Below are positions 41,831 to 50,856 of a stretch of DNA of 64,000 bases, in pieces. Each line of letters opens with the position of its first letter. Position 1 is the stretch's first letter. The stretch is from CAJXSN01 sp947492235 (GTDB lineage Bacteria; Pseudomonadota; Alphaproteobacteria; Sphingomonadales; Sphingomonadaceae). The stretch lies in contig NZ_CP170453.1 in the NCBI RefSeq assembly GCF_042492175.1, forward strand, positions 1,612,001-1,676,000, in the 5' to 3' direction. The position numbers and the translations under genes are program-made. The notes under the pieces were generated by a model. The model was not told where the DNA came from, ran no database searches, and worked only from the letters and a program-made list of their open reading frames with translations.

Positions 41831-44035
41831 TTAGGAATGATACTTCGCGTAAGAAATGTCAAACCGGTCTGCGTCCATCACCTTGGTCCATGCTGCGACG
41901 AAATCGCTGATGAAACGCTCTTCACCGCCATTTTCTGCATAGGTTTCAGCAATAGCCCGCAATTGCGAGTTGGAACCGAAGACCAGATCGGTGCGCGTGG
42001 CTGTGTATTTCTTTTCGCCAGACTTGCGATCGGTGCCGACAAATTCCTCGTCACCGCTCTCGTCGACCACGGTCCATTTGGTGCCCATGTCCAGCAGATT
42101 GACGAAGAAGTCGTTCGACAATGTGCCGGCCCGGTCGGTCAAAACGCCGTGCGACGTGTTGCCGGTGTTGGCTGCAAGCGCGCGCATCCCGCCGACCAAT
42201 GCGGTCATTTCGGGGATGGACAGACCCAGCAGGTTCGCCTTGTCGACCAACATATCTTCGGTCTTCACCGATGCCTTGGTCCGCAGATAGTTGCGGAAAC
42301 CATCGGCGAAGGGTTCCATTGGCTCCCAGCTTTCGGCGTCGAACTGGTCTTCGGTCGCGTCGCCGCGTCCGGTGGTGACATCGACGCTGACCGAGTGGCC
42401 GCCATCCTTGGCCGCTTTCTCGATCGCTGCCGCACCGCCTAGTACGATGGCATCCGCCATCGACAGGTCACCGCGAATACCGTCCAGCGTGCTCAGCACC
42501 TTGTCCAGCTCTTCGGTGTCGTTGACAGCCCAATTCTTGATCGCGTCAAACCGGATATGCGCGCCATTGGCCCCGCCGCGGTGGTCCGAATTGCGGTAGG
42601 TGGAAGCCGAAGCCCATGCCGCCTTGACCAGGGCCGATACGCTCAGGCCGCTATCCAGCACCTTCGCCTTGAAGGCGGAGACGGTGTCGGCTGACGGGGT
42701 TGTGCCAGCGGGGACCGGATCCATCCAGATCAGGTCTTCTTCCGGCACTTCAGGGCCCATGTAGCGGACCTTCGGGCCCATATCGCGGTGGCACAGCTTG
42801 AACCATGCGCGGGCGAAGGCGTCGTCCAGCTGTTCCGGGTTGGCAAGGAAACGCTCGGAAATCTTGCGATATTCCGGATCCATCTTCAGCGCCATATCGG
42901 CGGTGGTCATGATGGTCGGGACCTTCTTGTTCGGGTCACGTGCATCGGGGGCCATGTCGGCTTCTTCCGGATTGACCGGAGTCCACATCTTGGCGCCAGC
43001 GGGGCTTTCCGTCAGTTCGTAATCATACTTGAACAGCAGGCGGAAATAATCGTGGCTCCAGCTGGTTGGGTTGTTCGACCATGCGCCTTCGATGCCGGAG
43101 GTTGTGATGTTGCCCTTGGCAATCTCTTCCTCGTCATTCAGCCAGCCAAAGCCCTGCAGAGCGAGGACTTCGCTTTCCGGAGCGCCGCCGAACGTGTCGG
43201 ACGGGGCCGCGCCGTGGGCCTTGCCAAAGGCGTGGCCGCCAGCGGTCAGAGCAACGGTTTCCTCGTCATTCATCGCCATACGGTCGAACGTGGTGCGCAT
43301 GTCGCGGGCCGATTGCAGCGGATCGGGGTTGCCGCCCGGGCCTTCGGGATTGACGTAGATCAGGCCCATCTGGATCGCCGCGAGCGGGTTTTCCAGCGCC
43401 ATGCCTTCATCGGGCTGGATGCGGGTTTCTGCGCCCGTATCGACCCACTGTTCTTCCGTGCCCCAATAAACCGTTTCTGGCTCAAACACGTCGGCACGGC
43501 CGCCGCCGAAACCGAAGACCGGGCCGCCCATGCTTTCGATGGCGACGTTGCCCGTCAGGATGAACAGATCGGCCCAGCTGATGTGCTTGCCGTATTTCTG
43601 TTTGATCGGCCACAGCAGACGGCGCGCCTTGTCGAGGTTGCCGTTATCGGGCCAGCTGTTGAGCGGAGCGAAACGCTGTTGGCCGCTACCTGCACCGCCG
43701 CGGCCATCGCCGGTGCGATAGGTGCCGGCGGCGTGCCATGCCATGCGGATGAAGAACGGGCCGTAATGGCCGTAATCGGCTGGCCACCACTCCTGATCGT
43801 CGGTCATCAGCGCGGTCAGATCAGCCTTCAGCGCATCATAATCGATCGCGTTGAAAGCTTCTGCGTAATCGAAATCTTCGCCCATCGGATCGGCAGTTTT
43901 GCCGCCCTGCGTCAGAATTTCGAGATCGAGGCTGTCGGGCCACCAGTCGCGGTTCTGCCGACCAAGCAGCGAGCGCATGCCCGCATCGCCATTGAAGGGG
44001 CATCCGCCGCTGATTTCACCTGTCTTCGCGTCCAT
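41831..44035 (-). CDS. katG: Catalase-peroxidase
   Basis: A 734-residue heme enzyme that breaks down hydrogen peroxide. The distal pocket R97, W100 and H101 is in RMAWHAAGTYR. Y227 and M253 are spaced exactly as the Met-Tyr-Trp adduct requires. The proximal H268 is in GGHAFGKAHG. The second, heme-less domain is complete. No signal peptide. The upstream gap (44036-44147) holds an 8-bp inverted repeat; a terminator follows the gene. Confidence 0.98.
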   Translation of the reverse strand: MDAKTGEISGGCPFNGDAGMRSLLGRQNRDWWPDSLDLEILTQGGKTADPMGEDFDYAEAFNAIDYDALKADLTALMTDDQEWWPADYGHYGPFFIRMAWHAAGTYRTGDGRGGAGSGQQRFAPLNSWPDNGNLDKARRLLWPIKQKYGKHISWADLFILTGNVAIESMGGPVFGFGGGRADVFEPETVYWGTEEQWVDTGAETRIQPDEGMALENPLAAIQMGLIYVNPEGPGGNPDPLQSARDMRTTFDRMAMNDEETVALTAGGHAFGKAHGAAPSDTFGGAPESEVLALQGFGWLNDEEEIAKGNITTSGIEGAWSNNPTSWSHDYFRLLFKYDYELTESPAGAKMWTPVNPEEADMAPDARDPNKKVPTIMTTADMALKMDPEYRKISERFLANPEQLDDAFARAWFKLCHRDMGPKVRYMGPEVPEEDLIWMDPVPAGTTPSADTVSAFKAKVLDSGLSVSALVKAAWASASTYRNSDHRGGANGAHIRFDAIKNWAVNDTEELDKVLSTLDGIRGDLSMADAIVLGGAAAIEKAAKDGGHSVSVDVTTGRGDATEDQFDAESWEPMEPFADGFRNYLRTKASVKTEDMLVDKANLLGLSIPEMTALVGGMRALAANTGNTSHGVLTDRAGTLSNDFFVNLLDMGTKWTVVDESGDEEFVGTDRKSGEKKYTATRTDLVFGSNSQLRAIAETYAENGGEERFISDFVAAWTKVMDADRFDISYAKYHS

Positions 44036-44113
44036 TGTGTTCTCTCCTGAGATTTAGGGAATCGGTATAACTCTATGAGCGTTTGATGGGCCGAAAAGTT
44101 TCATCCGTCCAAT

Positions 44114-44137
44114 CGATTAATTGCCGAATATTAATCG
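44114..44137. promoter_or_regulatory. Inverted repeat upstream of katG
   Basis: CGATTAAT (44114-44121) and ATTAATCG (44130-44137) are perfect inverted repeats with an 8-bp spacer, in an AT-rich patch between the DCC gene and katG. This could be a regulator site for katG. I do not recognise it as a typical OxyR or Fur box. Confidence 0.4.
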
Positions 44138-44147
44138 GCTTAGCCTG

Positions 44148-44501
44148 TCAGCGGCGAAAGAGCTTCTGGAGCTTTGGCCGATGCCGCAGGAACACGGTGT
44201 AAATCCGTTCCAAAACCCGCAGAACCGCTGCATTGCGGGCGAGCAGACCCAGCGGGCGCAGCATGGGAATGGCGCGCCACATGGCTGCAAAGGCCGCCGC
44301 CCCGGACAGCACTTCGCCATCCTCGCTCGCATGGAACCGGGCCAGCAATTCGCTTTGATCGATCGGGCAGCTTTCGGGCTGGCCTGCTGACACATCGACA
44401 AACTTGATTGCCCCGCGCCGGTCCAGTTTGCGCACGACGCCGATTTCCCGCAGGCAAAGCGGGCAAGCTCCATCGTACCAGACTGTGACGGCTGAACTCA
44501 T
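44148..44501 (-). CDS. DCC-family thiol-disulfide oxidoreductase-like protein (DUF393)
   Basis: A 117-residue protein with the signature VWYDGACPLCLREIGVVRKLDRRG, the DxxCxxC-type thiol motif near the N-terminus. DGEVLSGAAAFAAMWRAIPMLRPLG follows. A redox role is implied by the CxxC but not shown. It lies between aroC (65 bp upstream) and katG on the same strand, possibly one transcript. Confidence 0.9.
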   Translation of the reverse strand: MSSAVTVWYDGACPLCLREIGVVRKLDRRGAIKFVDVSAGQPESCPIDQSELLARFHASEDGEVLSGAAAFAAMWRAIPMLRPLGLLARNAAVLRVLERIYTVFLRHRPKLQKLFRR

Positions 44502-44566
44502 GAGCTGCAGATGGTGCGGATCTCGCCGCGCTGCAAGCCGGGCCGAAGGACCATCTGCGCCGCCTG

Positions 44567-45658
44567 CTACCGCGTGCCCACCTGCGCGCGGTCGAGCAGG
44601 AAGTGATCGGCCAGCACCAGCGCCATCATCGCCTCCACCACCGGCACCCCGCGAATGCCGACGCAGGGGTCGTGGCGCCCCTTGGTGCGGATTTCGGTGG
44701 CATTGCCGTCGCGGTCGATCGTCTCCACGGGGGTCAGGATGGAACTGGTCGGCTTGAAGGCCACGCGGCTGCGCACCGGCTGTCCGGTGCTGATCCCTCC
44801 TGCGATGCCGCCTGCATGGTTGGCCCTGAATTCCGGAGTGTCGCCGTTACCGGGCCGCATGGCATCGGCATTGGCCTCTCCGCTGGCCATGGCAGCGGCG
44901 AAACCATCGCCGATCTCGACGCCCTTGGTAGCATTGATGCTCATCATGGCGGCCGCGATGTCGGCGTCCAGCTTGGCGTACACAGGCGCGCCCCAGCCAG
45001 CCGGAACGCCGGTTGCCTCGCACACCACATTTGCGCCCAGCGAAGAGCCAGCCTTCCGGGTATCGTCGATCAGCTTCTCCCAGGCTTTGGCGGCCTCGGG
45101 GTCGGGACAGAAGAAGGGGTTATTGCCGATCTCGTCCGCATCGAAGCGCGAGTAAAGGATGGGGCTCTCACCGATCTGCTCGGTCCAGCCGGTGATCGTG
45201 ACATCGGGAATGATCTTACGCGCCACTGCGCCCACGGCCACCCGCATCGCGGTCTCCCGCGCGCTCGAGCGGCCACCGCCGCGATAATCGCGAAAGCCGT
45301 ATTTGGCATCATAGGTGTAATCGGCATGGCCGGGGCGATAGGCCTTGGCGACTTCGGAATAGTCTTTGCTGCGCTGATCGACATTCTCGACCATCAGGCT
45401 GATCGGGGTTCCAGTGGTCCGCTGGACTCCATCAGGAGCCTCGAACACGCCGGAGAGGATGCGGACCTGATCGGGCTCGCGCCGCTGGGTGGTGAAGCGA
45501 TTGGTGCCGGGACGGCGTTTGTCCATCCACGGCTGGATATCCTCTTCGCTGAGCGCGATGCCCGGCGGGCACCCGTCCAGCACCGCGCCAATGGCGGGGC
45601 CGTGGCTCTCGCCCCAGGTAGTAAAGCGCAAGATGCGTCCGAATGTGTTCCAGCTCAT
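44567..45658 (-). CDS. aroC: Chorismate synthase
   Basis: A 363-residue FMN-dependent enzyme, the last step of the shikimate pathway. Signatures: MSWNTFGRILRFTTWGESHGPAIGAVLDGCPPGI, RRPGTNRFTTQRREPDQV, YRGGGRSSARETAMRVAVGA, and the late GRHDPCVGIRGVPVVEAM. Length matches E. coli AroC (361). I start at MSWNTFG; upstream codons overlap the ruvA promoter region. Confidence 0.97.
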   Translation of the reverse strand: MSWNTFGRILRFTTWGESHGPAIGAVLDGCPPGIALSEEDIQPWMDKRRPGTNRFTTQRREPDQVRILSGVFEAPDGVQRTTGTPISLMVENVDQRSKDYSEVAKAYRPGHADYTYDAKYGFRDYRGGGRSSARETAMRVAVGAVARKIIPDVTITGWTEQIGESPILYSRFDADEIGNNPFFCPDPEAAKAWEKLIDDTRKAGSSLGANVVCEATGVPAGWGAPVYAKLDADIAAAMMSINATKGVEIGDGFAAAMASGEANADAMRPGNGDTPEFRANHAGGIAGGISTGQPVRSRVAFKPTSSILTPVETIDRDGNATEIRTKGRHDPCVGIRGVPVVEAMMALVLADHFLLDRAQVGTR

Positions 45659-45737
45659 GTCGCGCCTCATGCCCGCAATTGTGGGAGCCTGTCCATTCCC
45701 GCTGGACCAATCTTGTCTTGTGCCCCAAGAACAAAGC

Positions 45738-46340
45738 ATGATTGCAAAGCTCAAGGGTCTGCTCGACGAAACCGGCACCGACTGGGCGGTGATCGACGTC
45801 GCGGGCGTGGGCTATCTGGTCCACTGCTCGGCCCGCACACTCAGCGCGCTGGGCGAGACGGGGGAGGCGTGCACCGTTTATACCGATCTGCAGGTGAGCG
45901 AGAACGATATGCGGCTGCTGGGTTTTGCGGAGGCCGCCGAGCGTGACTGGTTCCGCCTGCTGACCAGTGTGCAGGGCGTGGGCAGCAAGGTCGCGCTTGC
46001 GATCCTGAGCGCGCTGTCGACCGGAGAGGTTCAGGCCGCGTGCGCGGGCGGCGATGCGGCCATGGTGGCGCGGGCGCAGGGCGTCGGGCCGAAACTGGCA
46101 GGGCGGATCGTGAACGAGCTGAAGGACAAGGCAGGCGCTCTGCCCGTGAGCGCTGGTGGCGGCGGTGCGGTGATGACACCAACCGGCGGGGCGAGTGCGG
46201 ATGCGGTCTCGGCGCTGGAGAACCTCGGCTTCAAACCGGCACTCGCTGCGCAGGCCGTGGCCGCAGCGCAGGCCGAACTGGGCGAGGGCGCGGGCGAAGG
46301 CGACCTGATCCGCGTGGCGCTGAAGAAGGCGACGGGATGA
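45738..46340 (+). CDS. ruvA: Holliday junction DNA helicase subunit RuvA
   Basis: A 200-residue tetrameric protein that binds Holliday junctions and recruits RuvB. The N-terminal OB fold starts MIAKLKGLLDE, the double helix-hairpin-helix has LTSVQGVGSKVALAIL and AQGVGPKLAGRIVNELKDK, and the small C-terminal domain has SALENLGFKPALAAQAV. The TGA overlaps the ATG of the next gene (ATGA). ruvB comes after one inserted gene; ruvC is not in the window. Confidence 0.96.
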   Translation: MIAKLKGLLDETGTDWAVIDVAGVGYLVHCSARTLSALGETGEACTVYTDLQVSENDMRLLGFAEAAERDWFRLLTSVQGVGSKVALAILSALSTGEVQAACAGGDAAMVARAQGVGPKLAGRIVNELKDKAGALPVSAGGGGAVMTPTGGASADAVSALENLGFKPALAAQAVAAAQAELGEGAGEGDLIRVALKKATG

Positions 46341-46915
46341 TGCGGGGCGTGATGATGGAGAGCGGGATGTTGAAAGCAGTGATTGGCTTCGTGGTCCTAA
46401 CGGCGGCAACCGGCGCGTTGGCGCAGGAGCCGGACATGGGCCGCTTCTCCATGGGGCCGGTGTTCGAGGACTATGGCCCGGCGGCTGAGGTTGAGGCGAC
46501 CATGCCGATCCCCGAAGGCGCGACCTTCCGCGTGGCGATGGACGCAGCGAAGCAGGCGGATGAGGGCGTGAACCTCACCCTGTTCAGCGCATCGCGGCTG
46601 ATCAACATGCACGCCAAGGCTCGACTGCCGGTAGACGCAACGCAAGTGGCCGTGGTGGTACACGGCAAGGCCACGCTCGATCTGCTGACCGCCGAAGCCT
46701 ACGCCGCCCGCTTCGATGGCGCGGAGAACCCGAATGTTGGCCTGATCAGCGCACTGACAGACCACGGCGTGCGCATCATCCTATGCGGCCAAAGCGCCGC
46801 CGCGCAGGGCGTGGACGAGACCGCTGACTTGCTGCCGGGCGTGGAAGTCGCGCTGTCCGCGATGACCGCCCACGCGCTGCTGCAAGCCGATGGCTATACG
46901 TTGAATCCGTTCTAG
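46337..46915 (+). CDS. Periplasmic DsrE/DsrF-like protein between ruvA and ruvB
   Basis: A 192-residue protein (or slightly shorter; several clustered Met codons make the start uncertain) with a signal peptide ending near GALAQ. The DsrE fold is seen in VNLTLFSASRLINMHA, TQVAVVVHGKATLDLL, GLISALTDHGVRIILCGQSAAAQGV and the closing MTAHALLQADGYTLNPF. A Cys in ILCGQS sits at the usual active-site strand. It is translationally coupled to ruvA, and its stop abuts the ruvB ATG. Sulfur-relay or thiol chemistry is suggested by family only. Confidence 0.85.
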   Translation: MMRGVMMESGMLKAVIGFVVLTAATGALAQEPDMGRFSMGPVFEDYGPAAEVEATMPIPEGATFRVAMDAAKQADEGVNLTLFSASRLINMHAKARLPVDATQVAVVVHGKATLDLLTAEAYAARFDGAENPNVGLISALTDHGVRIILCGQSAAAQGVDETADLLPGVEVALSAMTAHALLQADGYTLNPF

Positions 46916-47968
<1,053 letters not shown>

Positions 47969-48186
47969 CAGCGGCGAAAGGTTCACTGCCTGAACGGTTC
48001 CAGAACGGGACAAGTTGCCGAATCGCGCCGATTTCCGGTCATTTATTTCGACTCCGGAGGCCATTTTCATAGTTAACCGCATTGCCGCTTATAGGTTTGA
48101 CCTGTTCCAAGGGGACCACGGGGATACGCCCACAGCCGGACCCGCCGGCCCAAGGGAAAGCCCCAGTTGGAATAGAGAGTTTGCCC

Positions 48187-50349
48187 ATGTCGGTAAAAAT
48201 GGCCCTGGCGAAATTGTCCGCAACAGCTGCGGGCGGAGCTTTGCTCGCAGGCGGCGCGGTTCACGTTGCGGAACAGCCGATCACAGATAGCCCTGTGTAC
48301 AAATCCGGTAAGACGGTGAAGGCACAGCCCATCAAATACGTGAAGGAACGCAAGGTCGTCGAACGCCGCGTTCCCAAGACGGTTCAGCGCAAGCGCCGGA
48401 TCGTTAAGCGCGTTGTCGAATGCGAACCCTACGGCGCTGGCGCCGGAATGGGCGGCGCAACGATCGCTCACGGTCCTGGTGGTGCGGGTGCCCAGCATGG
48501 CGCACCGATCGCTCACGGCCCGGCTTATGGCCAAGGTGCTTATGGATACGGTGCGGGAGCAGGCGGCATCGCTGGCGGTTCGCGCATTATGTATGATGCC
48601 AATGGCTGCGCCTACGGCACGCAGGTTGCAGTCGTCCCGACGGCTGTGCCCGTTCCTCTTCCGCCCGCACCGCCCTTCGTAGGCGGCAGCGGCAGCGGTG
48701 GCGGTGTGACCGTAATCGGCGGCAGCGGCGGCTTTGGCGGCGGCTTCGGTGGAGGCTTCTTCGGCGGCTTCTTCGGTGGCGGCGGTTCGGGCGGCGGCGG
48801 CAGCGTCGTTGTCAGCTCCACCACGACCACGTCGGGCGGCGGTACATCGGGCGGGTCGACGTCGACCTCCGGCGGCTCGACCTCGACCTCGGGTGGCACA
48901 TCGGGCAACACGTCCGGCGGCACCACGACCACAACGACCAGCGGTGGCAACACCTCGGGCGGCACCACGACCACGACCACAAGCGGTGGCGGCGACGGAA
49001 CCTCGGGCGGCATCAACATCGATATCAATATCGGTGGCAGCACGACCAGCACGGGCGGTGTCAGCACCTCCACCGGTGGAATCAGCACATCGACCAGCAC
49101 GGGCGGCGTGACGAGTTCTTCGGGCAACGTGTCCTCGTCGGGCAACGTTTCGTCCAGCTCGGGCAATGTCTCCTCGTCGGGCAATGTGTCGAGCTCTTCG
49201 GGCAACGTCTCGTCCAGCTCCGGCAACGTTTCCAGTTCTTCGGGCAATGTCTCTTCGAGCTCCGGCAACGTCTCCAGCTCTTCGGGCAACGTCTCGTCAA
49301 GCTCGGGCAACGTTTCCAGCTCTTCGGGCAATGTCAGCTCGAGCAGCTCCAGCTCGTCTTCGTCCAGCAGCTCCTCGTCGTCGAGCTCCAGCTCGTCGGG
49401 CGGCACTTCGGGCGGAACCAGCGGGAACACGTCGGGTGGCTCCAGCGGCAGCAGCTCTTCGTCGAGCAGCTCGTCCAGTTCCTCCTCCTCGAGCAGCTCG
49501 GGCGGTACGTCCGGCGGCACGAGCGGCAACACCTCCGGCGGTTCTTCGTCGAGCAGCAGCTCCGGTTCTTCTTCGTCGAGTTCCAGCTCGTCGGGTGGCA
49601 CCAGCGGCGGCACGTCGGGTGGTTCGAGCGGTAGCAGCTCTTCCTCGAGCAGTTCGTCCGGTTCGTCTTCGTCCAGCTCGGGCGGTAGCGGCGGCTCCGG
49701 CAGCAGCGGTTCGTCCAGCAGCAGCTCCAGCTCTTCGTCTTCCTCCAGCTCGTCGAGCTCTGGCGGTACGTCGGGCAACACGACAAGCGGTGGTCCTGGA
49801 CCTCACCCGCCATCCACCACGACCAGCGGCGGCATGAACCCAGGTGGCAGCAGCTCCTCGTCGAGCGGCTCCAGCTCCTCCTCGTCCTCGTCGAGCTCCA
49901 GCTCGGGCGGTACGACCGGCGGAACGACCACTGGCGGCGCAACCAGCAGCGGCTCGAGCAGCAGCTCTTCTTCGAGCAGCTCCAGTTCGTCGGGCTCCAG
50001 CTCTTCGGGCGGCACCACGGGCGGCGCGACCTCCAGCGGTTCGTCTTCGGGCAGCTCGAGCAGCTCCGGCTCCTCGTCTTCCAGCGGCGGAACGTCGGGT
50101 GTCCTGACCTCGAGCACGAGCTCCTCGTCCTCCAGCAGCTCGAGCAGCAGCTCCAGCTCCTCGTCGGGCAGCAGCTCCGGCTCGTCCAGCTCCTCGGGCA
50201 GCAGCTCTTCGTCGAGCGGCGGAACCTCGGGTGGCACCAGCGGAACGCCGGTCCCGGCACCGCCCATGACTATCCTCTTCGGCGCAGCCGCAGCAGCCAT
50301 TCTCGGCCGCCGCAAGTGGGCCGTGAAAAAAGACAAAAAGGCAGCGTAA
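48187..50349 (+). CDS. Ser/Gly/Thr-rich repeat protein with PEP-CTERM-like tail
   Basis: A 720-residue exported-protein candidate. The N-terminus (1-90) has a hydrophobic segment (LSATAAGGALLAGGAVHVAE) and a very basic region (VKERKVVERRVPKTVQRKRR). A Gly/Ala/Pro-rich part (about 80-220) follows. Residues from about 225 are almost wholly Ser, Gly, Thr and Asn: TSGGT blocks, eleven GNV-containing units of the SSSSGNV type (49110-49345), then long Ser runs broken by GGTSG. The end has PVPAPP, a hydrophobic stretch and GRRK, like a PEP-CTERM sorting signal. GAGAG lies before the ATG. Function unknown; a glycosylated surface or matrix protein is plausible. Confidence 0.8.
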   Translation: MSVKMALAKLSATAAGGALLAGGAVHVAEQPITDSPVYKSGKTVKAQPIKYVKERKVVERRVPKTVQRKRRIVKRVVECEPYGAGAGMGGATIAHGPGGAGAQHGAPIAHGPAYGQGAYGYGAGAGGIAGGSRIMYDANGCAYGTQVAVVPTAVPVPLPPAPPFVGGSGSGGGVTVIGGSGGFGGGFGGGFFGGFFGGGGSGGGGSVVVSSTTTTSGGGTSGGSTSTSGGSTSTSGGTSGNTSGGTTTTTTSGGNTSGGTTTTTTSGGGDGTSGGINIDINIGGSTTSTGGVSTSTGGISTSTSTGGVTSSSGNVSSSGNVSSSSGNVSSSGNVSSSSGNVSSSSGNVSSSSGNVSSSSGNVSSSSGNVSSSSGNVSSSSGNVSSSSSSSSSSSSSSSSSSSSSGGTSGGTSGNTSGGSSGSSSSSSSSSSSSSSSSSGGTSGGTSGNTSGGSSSSSSSGSSSSSSSSSGGTSGGTSGGSSGSSSSSSSSSGSSSSSSGGSGGSGSSGSSSSSSSSSSSSSSSSSGGTSGNTTSGGPGPHPPSTTTSGGMNPGGSSSSSSGSSSSSSSSSSSSGGTTGGTTTGGATSSGSSSSSSSSSSSSSGSSSSGGTTGGATSSGSSSGSSSSSGSSSSSGGTSGVLTSSTSSSSSSSSSSSSSSSSGSSSGSSSSSGSSSSSSGGTSGGTSGTPVPAPPMTILFGAAAAAILGRRKWAVKKDKKAA
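49110..49345 (+). repeat. Coding minisatellite of about 18-21 bp units (SSSGNV / SSSSGNV)
   Basis: Eleven GGCAA(C/T)GT(G/T/C) cores lie in frame, spaced 18 or 21 bp, separated by serine codons that alternate between TCN and AGY. Protein periodicity is stricter than DNA identity. This suggests selection on the protein and drift at synonymous positions. Confidence 0.85.
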
Positions 50350-50373
50350 CGCTCGCCTCTTTGTTCCAACGGG

Positions 50374-50412
50374 AAAGGGCGGCCCCCATCACGGGAGCCG
50401 CCCTTTTCTTTG
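50374..50412 (+). terminator. Rho-independent terminator of the Ser-rich gene
   Basis: AAAGGGCGGC (50374-50383) pairs with GCCGCCCTTT (50397-50406) around a 13-nt loop, followed by a T-rich tail (TTTTCTTTGT). It lies 25 bp past the stop codon. Confidence 0.9.
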
Positions 50413-50427
50413 TCTTGGACAAGGATG

Positions 50428-50856
50428 TTAGTCCGGTGTTTCGACAGGAAGATCGGCGGCCTGCCAGGCGAGAATACCGCCGTCCAGATGCCGTATGGAG
50501 AGGCCCGTTGCCTCTACATATTGCTGGGCGGCCTGTCCCGATCGCCGGCTGGACCTGCAATAGAGGATGATCTCTGCATCGTCAGGATCGGGCAGGGCCA
50601 GCGGATCGAAATCGGCCAGTGGCATGTGGATCGCGCCCGGGATCATGCCTTCGGCGACCTCCTCGTCCGTGCGGACATCGACAAGGACAATCGAGCCGGC
50701 CTCGACAAGCGGTGCCAGCTCGCTTGCACTGAGCGTTGTGACGCTGGCGGCCACCGGTTCCCCGATGACCGTCGATGTCGATCCCGCATCCGCGCTGACG
50801 CAGCCGGCCGCCAGCAATACGAAAGGTATCAGGCAGCCGGCTAAGTGTCGCTGCAT
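50428..50856 (-). CDS. Rhodanese-domain lipoprotein
   Basis: A 142-residue protein with lipobox LAAGC (Cys about residue 19). A single rhodanese domain has SIVLVDVRTDEEVAEGMIPGAIHMP and the active-site C100 in YCRSSRRSGQAA. It probably moves sulfane sulfur in the envelope. Its ATG overlaps the acnA TGA (TGATG), so it is translationally coupled to aconitase. Confidence 0.92.
   Translation of the reverse strand: MQRHLAGCLIPFVLLAAGCVSADAGSTSTVIGEPVAASVTTLSASELAPLVEAGSIVLVDVRTDEEVAEGMIPGAIHMPLADFDPLALPDPDDAEIILYCRSSRRSGQAAQQYVEATGLSIRHLDGGILAWQAADLPVETPD

Noticed and set aside
42788..44050. 420-codon plus-strand frame opposite katG
   Set aside because: Antisense of a full catalase-peroxidase; no motif or initiation signal.
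49110..49345. CRISPR-like array
   Set aside because: The repeats are 18-21 bp, in frame, without unique spacers, and encode a regular protein repeat.
48612..49781. Long minus-strand reading frame rich in Leu/Glu/Pro, opposite the Ser-rich gene
   Set aside because: It is the antisense shadow of Ser/Gly codons; it has no start signal and no domain, and the plus strand has a proper start, tail and terminator.
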